A stretch of DNA of 11,419 bases from Ophiocordyceps camponoti-saundersi (nom. inval.) (taxonomy: Eukaryota > Ascomycota > Sordariomycetes > Hypocreales > Ophiocordycipitaceae): NCBI GenBank assembly GCA_003339415.1, contig PDHQ01000042.1:200842-212260 (forward strand), written 5' to 3'. The notes under the pieces were generated by a model. The model had not been told where the DNA came from, made no database searches, and worked only from the letters and a program-made list of their open reading frames with translations. Below, piece after piece: positions 7,909 through 11,419 of this stretch. A program made the translations under genes and the position numbers. The first letter of the stretch is position 1. Each line of letters starts with the position of its first letter.

Positions 7909-7927
7909 GAGAGAGAGAGAGAGAGAG
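7909..7927. repeat. GA dinucleotide microsatellite
   Basis: About nine GA units follow CTTAA and grade into a purine-rich GGGAAGAAAAGGAGG stretch. No gene is associated with it. Confidence 0.8.
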
Positions 7928-8217
7928 GGAAGAAAAGGAGGAGGATATTGGTCAAGGTCTATACACACACATCAACTCGTTAGTAACGCCGCATGTATGT
8001 ATGTACGTAATGACGAGTCTTGTTCCTTTATTCGACAGCTAGCCCATACATATGTACTCATACATGTGTGTGTACGGATACATAGAATCTCTCTAGAATT
8101 CTATGAGAAAAAAAAAAGTCATCGTCAACTAATTTTACCCCCCAAGTAAGAACAGAAACGAGAATCCTGACAAGCAGATACCTTACCTTGGTAGAGATGA
8201 GTGCATCCGAGGTGCAC

Positions 8218-8255
8218 TTACCTACTACATACCTACATACATACCTACACACACA
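8218..8255. repeat. TACC/TACA tetranucleotide-type microsatellite
   Basis: Interrupted repeats of TACC, TACA and AC units, like other tetranucleotide repeats in this window (7530-7545 and 11235-11262). Confidence 0.7.
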
Positions 8256-8564
8256 AGTCTCTACCTCCAAAAGCGCTACGTCGGGAAATCCGCCGCCTTG
8301 CCCTTTATCCGTGTAAATCACACCCAGTCTGCACCACCGTCAGTATCCGTACTCACCCCGCCTGAGACAAGGAGGAACAAAAAAAAAGGACCAACGTCCC
8401 TCCCACCAGCCAGCCAGAAACAACCCTTCCCAACCCATAGGAGAAAAAAACCACTTGCCTACTCCTAAAGGCGACAAAAACGGCACTCGTCAGCCATAAA
8501 AACACCCCAATGACTCGCCATATGTTCCCCCCTCCAAGACTCCCTCACCAAACAAGAAACCACC

Positions 8565-8882
8565 ATGTCAACGAGGGTACCCTCTCCCCTCCTCTCCGCC
8601 ACGACCAGCGCACCGCCTCCCCATCCCCCAACACGCCATCACCAAGCCAAACCTCGACGCCACCATCCAGCCTCGTCACTCTCTTTCTCTCACGAATCCA
8701 AACGCGAGCATCTCCCCAGCATATTACTTCCAATTCAAGTGAAAAAAAAAACAAGTGCCCAGATTAAGGTGGGTTTGACCGTTTATGCTGTTCATGTGTC
8801 ATGTCATGTTATGTCATGTACATACGGGTTCCTACTCCGTACAAACCACATGTGCATCATGCGCTTCCGCTCACGCTTTTGA
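8565..8882 (+). CDS. Doubtful small Ser/Pro/His-rich ORF
   Basis: An open frame of 105 codons starts with a good fungal initiation context (CCACC before ATG TCA) after a CA-rich stretch resembling a 5' leader. The product is rich in Ser, Pro, His and Arg in its first 55 residues, with no recognisable domain. The latter half runs into a VKKKTS segment and a repetitive ATGTC microsatellite, which is unlikely as coding sequence. If a gene exists, the first exon may end at a donor such as GTGGGT near 8769, but no convincing downstream exon was found. An overlapping frame from 8510 is equally open. Chance is a fair explanation. Confidence 0.15.
   Translation: MSTRVPSPLLSATTSAPPPHPPTRHHQAKPRRHHPASSLSFSHESKREHLPSILLPIQVKKKTSAQIKVGLTVYAVHVSCHVMSCTYGFLLRTNHMCIMRFRSRF
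8793..8820. repeat. ATGTC pentanucleotide repeat
   Basis: Roughly five imperfect copies of ATGTC/ATGTT lie in intergenic DNA. Confidence 0.75.
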
Positions 8883-9513
8883 CTCGCGCCCGGGTGTGTG
8901 CCTCGCCTCCATGACGCGCCCCCGACACGGAGAATTACGTACACGAATATGTAGAAAAAACAATAATAAAGAGAGAAGAAAATAACCGTCAATGCAAGAA
9001 AAAAAAAGGCTACCCGTAGGCACTTACCTAGGCTCTGGTGCTTCCTCCTACGGACACACACTTTTTTAGATGCGCCTCTCAACTGCTGCAAGTCTTTGTC
9101 TAAGACTCACTCACCCACGACATACATATTCACGCTACACACATAGAAAGCTTCCAAGTTCTGCAGCATCCGTCAAGGCAGCATTACGAAATGCAAGCAG
9201 GCAGTAGTCTAATAGACCATCTTCATCTCTCTCCTTCGCTCACAAGTATGTACCTAGATATGTATATGCACCCTCTCGCTTCAACAAAATACATGTACAC
9301 AAGTACGCTGTATGCTCTATGCATCTGCATCCCCCGCAAGCCGATAAAAGGGGGAAAAAGAGAAGAAAAAAAAAAGCAAAGAAAAAGGAAAAAAAAAAAC
9401 AACCTCCATCTCAGCCTTGCCGTCTCACATGGATGATGGAGGAGTGTCCGCTCCACACACCACTTAAGTTGAGGGAACTCAGCCGCAAGGGCTTACTTAC
9501 GTCATCAACGACG

Positions 9514-11214
9514 TCAAAAGTGCACCACCATAAAACCGACCCAACTCCCGATGACGCCCACGGCGGAGTAGCAGCTGATAAACATGAGCGGCAAAAACTC
9601 GAGCCTCTCGCCCAGCACGGCGCGGTGCAGTAGCGACGCATAGGCGATCAACGGCACGCTGCCGGCAATGTAGAGCGTGCTGAAGCGGTCCAGCAGGAAG
9701 ATGCGCCGCTTGTCCGACGCTGGCGCGAGCCTATCAAAAGCCAAGAGGAACAGCACCAACCACAATATGGTGTAAACCGTCTTGATGGGGAATTCGGCCG
9801 CCGTAAAGACCAATGGGAACAGCGACACGTGCGCCGCTACCGCCAGCGGTCTAAAGGCGCTGAGGTGCCGCCGGTCGCGCAGCGCCAAGAGGCTGAACGG
9901 TATCACCACCAGCAGGATCGCCTTTTCGTGAACATGCCAGCCGAATAGGAAGGAGGCGTATCCGCAAAGCGTGACGGCGCCCACCAGATCCTCCCACGTC
10001 GGCCGCGTCGTCCGCACCAGCATCTTCAACAGCGCCGGCGCCTGGAACAGGAGCGTGAGGCAGAAACACATGCGCGGCGTCACGTCTGGGAGCACGGCAA
10101 AGGACGTGTTGCCGACCAGACCACGGGTGACGCTCTGCAGCGCTTCCGTCTTGAGCGCAAGTCCCAGTTGCGGCGCGACTGTCGGTCGGCCATGTCAGTG
10201 TCAATGCAGGCGCGGCCAATGGGGGTGAGAAGACAGCTACTGACGGCGAATCAAAATCCGATCAGCCAGCGAGTAAAGTGCCCAGACGTTGGGCGCCCAA
10301 TAGGCGTGGCAGAGACCGCGGGAAAAGGGAAATAAGCGACGCAATAGCTGCGGCATCTGACCCATCAGGGCAAAGGGGCCAAAGGCAGCGGCGAAGACGG
10401 CGGAAATCGACAAGGCGAGCTTGACGCAGTTGAGGAACTCGGGGCGCCAGATGGATCGGGCGGAGAGGCAGTAGGTGCGCAGCAAGAAGACGAAGTAGGC
10501 CGGGGCCAGGTAGAGGTAAATGTGCTTGAAACACAGCAAGGCGGCGAAGACGACGCCGCTAAGCAGCAGCATGTCCCTGCGACGAGCGAGGACCAGGGAA
10601 AGGACGAGAATGCCGTAGAGGAAGCCGTTGTATTGGAAATGAATGTGATCGATGATGAGCAAACCCGGTGACAGAAAGATGGACAGGGCGGCAGCCTGGG
10701 CAGCGCGACGGTAGGCAGGCGGCGACCATTCGATGAAAAGATGGAGAGCAAAGACGAGCAGAATCTCGGCGACGACGACGGAGGCGCGCTGGAAGCAGAC
10801 GGTAGGCCAGCTCTCGTGACCGAGGCTGTAGAGCCTCACCATGGCCGGGTCGACGAGCCGAGCGACGTGGGCCAGCAGCCACTCCCAGTAGGCGAAGAAG
10901 GGGGGGTAGTCGAGGGTCCATGGCGAAGTCTCGTCAAAGTACCATTCGGAGATGGGCAGGCTTCGGGTGATGGCGAGCCAGTTGCGGTGGACTTCGAAGT
11001 CGGTGGATTTGCTGCGAGAGCGAGCGGTGATGGTGAGGACGGGACTTGTATTTATTTTTCTTGATGATTCCCTGATGGGAGGAGATGATGTGTAGGGGTA
11101 GGTAGGTAGGGAGGTATGCACTCACTAGGCGGGGAAGAGGAGAATCTTGAACGCGGTGGCCACGACGGCGCATTGCGTCAGAGTCGGATACGGCTCTGCC
11201 ACGATGGCCGACAT
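9514..11214 (-). CDS. ALG8: ALG8: dolichyl-P-Glc:Glc1Man9GlcNAc2-PP-dolichol alpha-1,3-glucosyltransferase
   Basis: Three exons (11214-11126, 11011-10245, 10178-9514) encode 506 residues, the usual length for this family. The enzyme (GT57, ALG6/ALG8 family) adds the second glucose to the lipid-linked N-glycan precursor in the ER membrane, with its active site facing the lumen. Exon 1 gives the first 29 residues, including the start of the first membrane segment ([15 protein letters not shown]). After splicing follows [12 protein letters not shown] (30-41; its Asp 34 matches the conserved catalytic-type acid) and [14 protein letters not shown] (61-74), which is ALG8-like rather than ALG6-like. 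[10 protein letters not shown] is at about 154-163, HAYWAPN at about 265-271 and GWHVHEKA at 365-372. Many hydrophobic segments indicate a polytopic protein. All key motifs are intact and the frame ends in MVVHF and TGA. ATG 11214 is chosen because it gives the family's short N-terminus. An in-frame ATG at 11325 would add 37 low-complexity residues. Confidence 0.95.
10179..10244 (-). other. ALG8 intron 2
   Basis: The intron is 66 nt, with donor GTCAGT, branch-like CACTGAC and acceptor CGACAG. It is phase 1: the C of exon 2 joins TC to make Leu 286, giving ...ILIR-L-APQLGL. Without splicing the frame stops at TAG, 10239-10237. An alternative donor four bases downstream (GTAGCT) would break the frame and is rejected. 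Confidence 0.9.
11012..11125 (-). other. ALG8 intron 1
   Basis: The intron is 114 nt, with donor GTGAGT and acceptor CTCTCGCAG, in phase 2. TA from exon 1 joins C from exon 2 to make Tyr 30, restoring the family sequence FPAYKSTDFEV. A CTCAC near the 3' end may be the branch site. The 294-codon open frame that reads through this intron (starting at 11121) is not the real start. Confidence 0.92.
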
Positions 11215-11331
11215 GGTTGCGTGCGATGTGGGATATGTGTGTGTGTATGTATGTATGTATGTACTATCGGAGATGCCGATGGTGATGTCGATGGTGATGA
11301 TGGTGATGAGGAAAGTCTGTATCATTAGCAG
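11215..11331 (-). promoter_or_regulatory. ALG8 5' leader with microsatellites
   Basis: 117 bp remain upstream of the ALG8 ATG before the C run. It contains a tetranucleotide repeat (plus-strand GTAT, about 11235-11262) and an ATGGTG/ATGATGG-type repeat (about 11270-11310). The start context is GCAACC before ATG. An upstream in-frame ATG occurs at 11325-11323. Any promoter is beyond or within the homopolymer and cannot be described. Confidence 0.6.

Positions 11332-11410
<79 letters not shown>
11332..11410. repeat. Homopolymer C run at right contig edge
   Basis: 79 consecutive C are followed only by ACCACCCAC. It is the mirror image of the G run at the left edge and lies about 118 bp upstream of the ALG8 ATG. 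The length is probably set by the assembly rather than by the genome. Confidence 0.9.
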
Positions 11411-11419
11411 ACCACCCAC

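Larger units (their letters stand above)
7422..9513. other. Intergenic region between the retroelement and ALG8
   Basis: About 2.1 kb of normal composition holds a G-rich tract, several microsatellites, A-runs, and stretches rich in C and A (about 8340-8760). Apart from the weak candidate ORF at 8565, I see no conserved protein motif, tRNA or rRNA. Before the insertion, this DNA plus 253-1225 formed about 3 kb of space between the end of ALG8 and the ITC1-like start, so part of it may be displaced upstream sequence of that gene. Confidence 0.6.

Noticed and set aside
7326..8321. Small open frames around the G-rich tract and microsatellites (7326-7580, 7851-8321)
   Set aside because: They are built from microsatellites and G runs and partly overlap the LTR, with no conserved motif.
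9851..11064. Other open frames overlapping ALG8 on both strands (e.g. 10741-11064 plus, 10365-10751 minus)
   Set aside because: They are shadows in GC-rich coding DNA. The spliced minus-strand frame carries all family motifs.
11125..11415. A 96-codon minus-strand frame beginning in a polyglycine run
   Set aside because: The polyglycine comes from the contig-edge homopolymer. Only its last 29 codons are real, as ALG8 exon 1.
1..11419. CRISPR array, telomere repeats, or rRNA genes
   Set aside because: No regularly spaced direct repeats with unique spacers, no TTAGGG-type arrays at the edges, and no rRNA-like conserved segments were seen.

Overview
The window looks like a short contig from the nuclear genome of a filamentous ascomycete (Pezizomycotina, probably Sordariomycetes). 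The evidence is short GT-AG introns of 66-114 nt, two recognisable fungal housekeeping genes, pyrimidine-rich sense strands upstream of a gene, and a transposon carrying the signature of repeat-induced point mutation (RIP): near-total loss of CpA/TpG, a huge excess of TpA, and purely transitional differences between its LTRs.

Layout, left to right. Positions 3-79 are a pure G run at the contig edge. Positions 80-252 (minus strand) are the first codons of an ITC1-like gene (ISWI chromatin-remodelling partner, WAC/DDT family), with an intron directly after the ATG; the rest of the gene lies off the left edge. Positions 253-1225 are its upstream region, a long purine-rich (sense strand CT-rich) low-complexity stretch with no credible gene. 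Positions 1226-7421 hold a complete Ty1/copia LTR retrotransposon on the plus strand: 5-bp target duplication CTAAT, two 298-bp LTRs with matching TGTCAGA/TCTGACA ends, and a heavily mutated pol in copia order (integrase, reverse transcriptase, RNase H). About 950 bp between RNase H and the right LTR contain a long inverted repeat and a tRNA-like sequence. Positions 7422-9513 are intergenic DNA with a G-rich tract, microsatellites and one doubtful small ORF. Positions 9514-11214 (minus strand) are a complete three-exon ALG8 gene, a glucosyltransferase of the N-glycan precursor pathway. Positions 11332-11410 are a pure C run at the right edge.

The two cellular genes lie in tandem and are both transcribed leftwards. 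The dead retroelement sits between them, in the opposite orientation, about 1 kb upstream of the ITC1-like start. They have no evident functional link; ITC1 acts on chromatin and ALG8 in the ER. The most informative structure is the element itself. The outer edge of each LTR escaped RIP while the inner part did not, so the two copies record the edge of the mutated tract. No wholly new biological system is evident.
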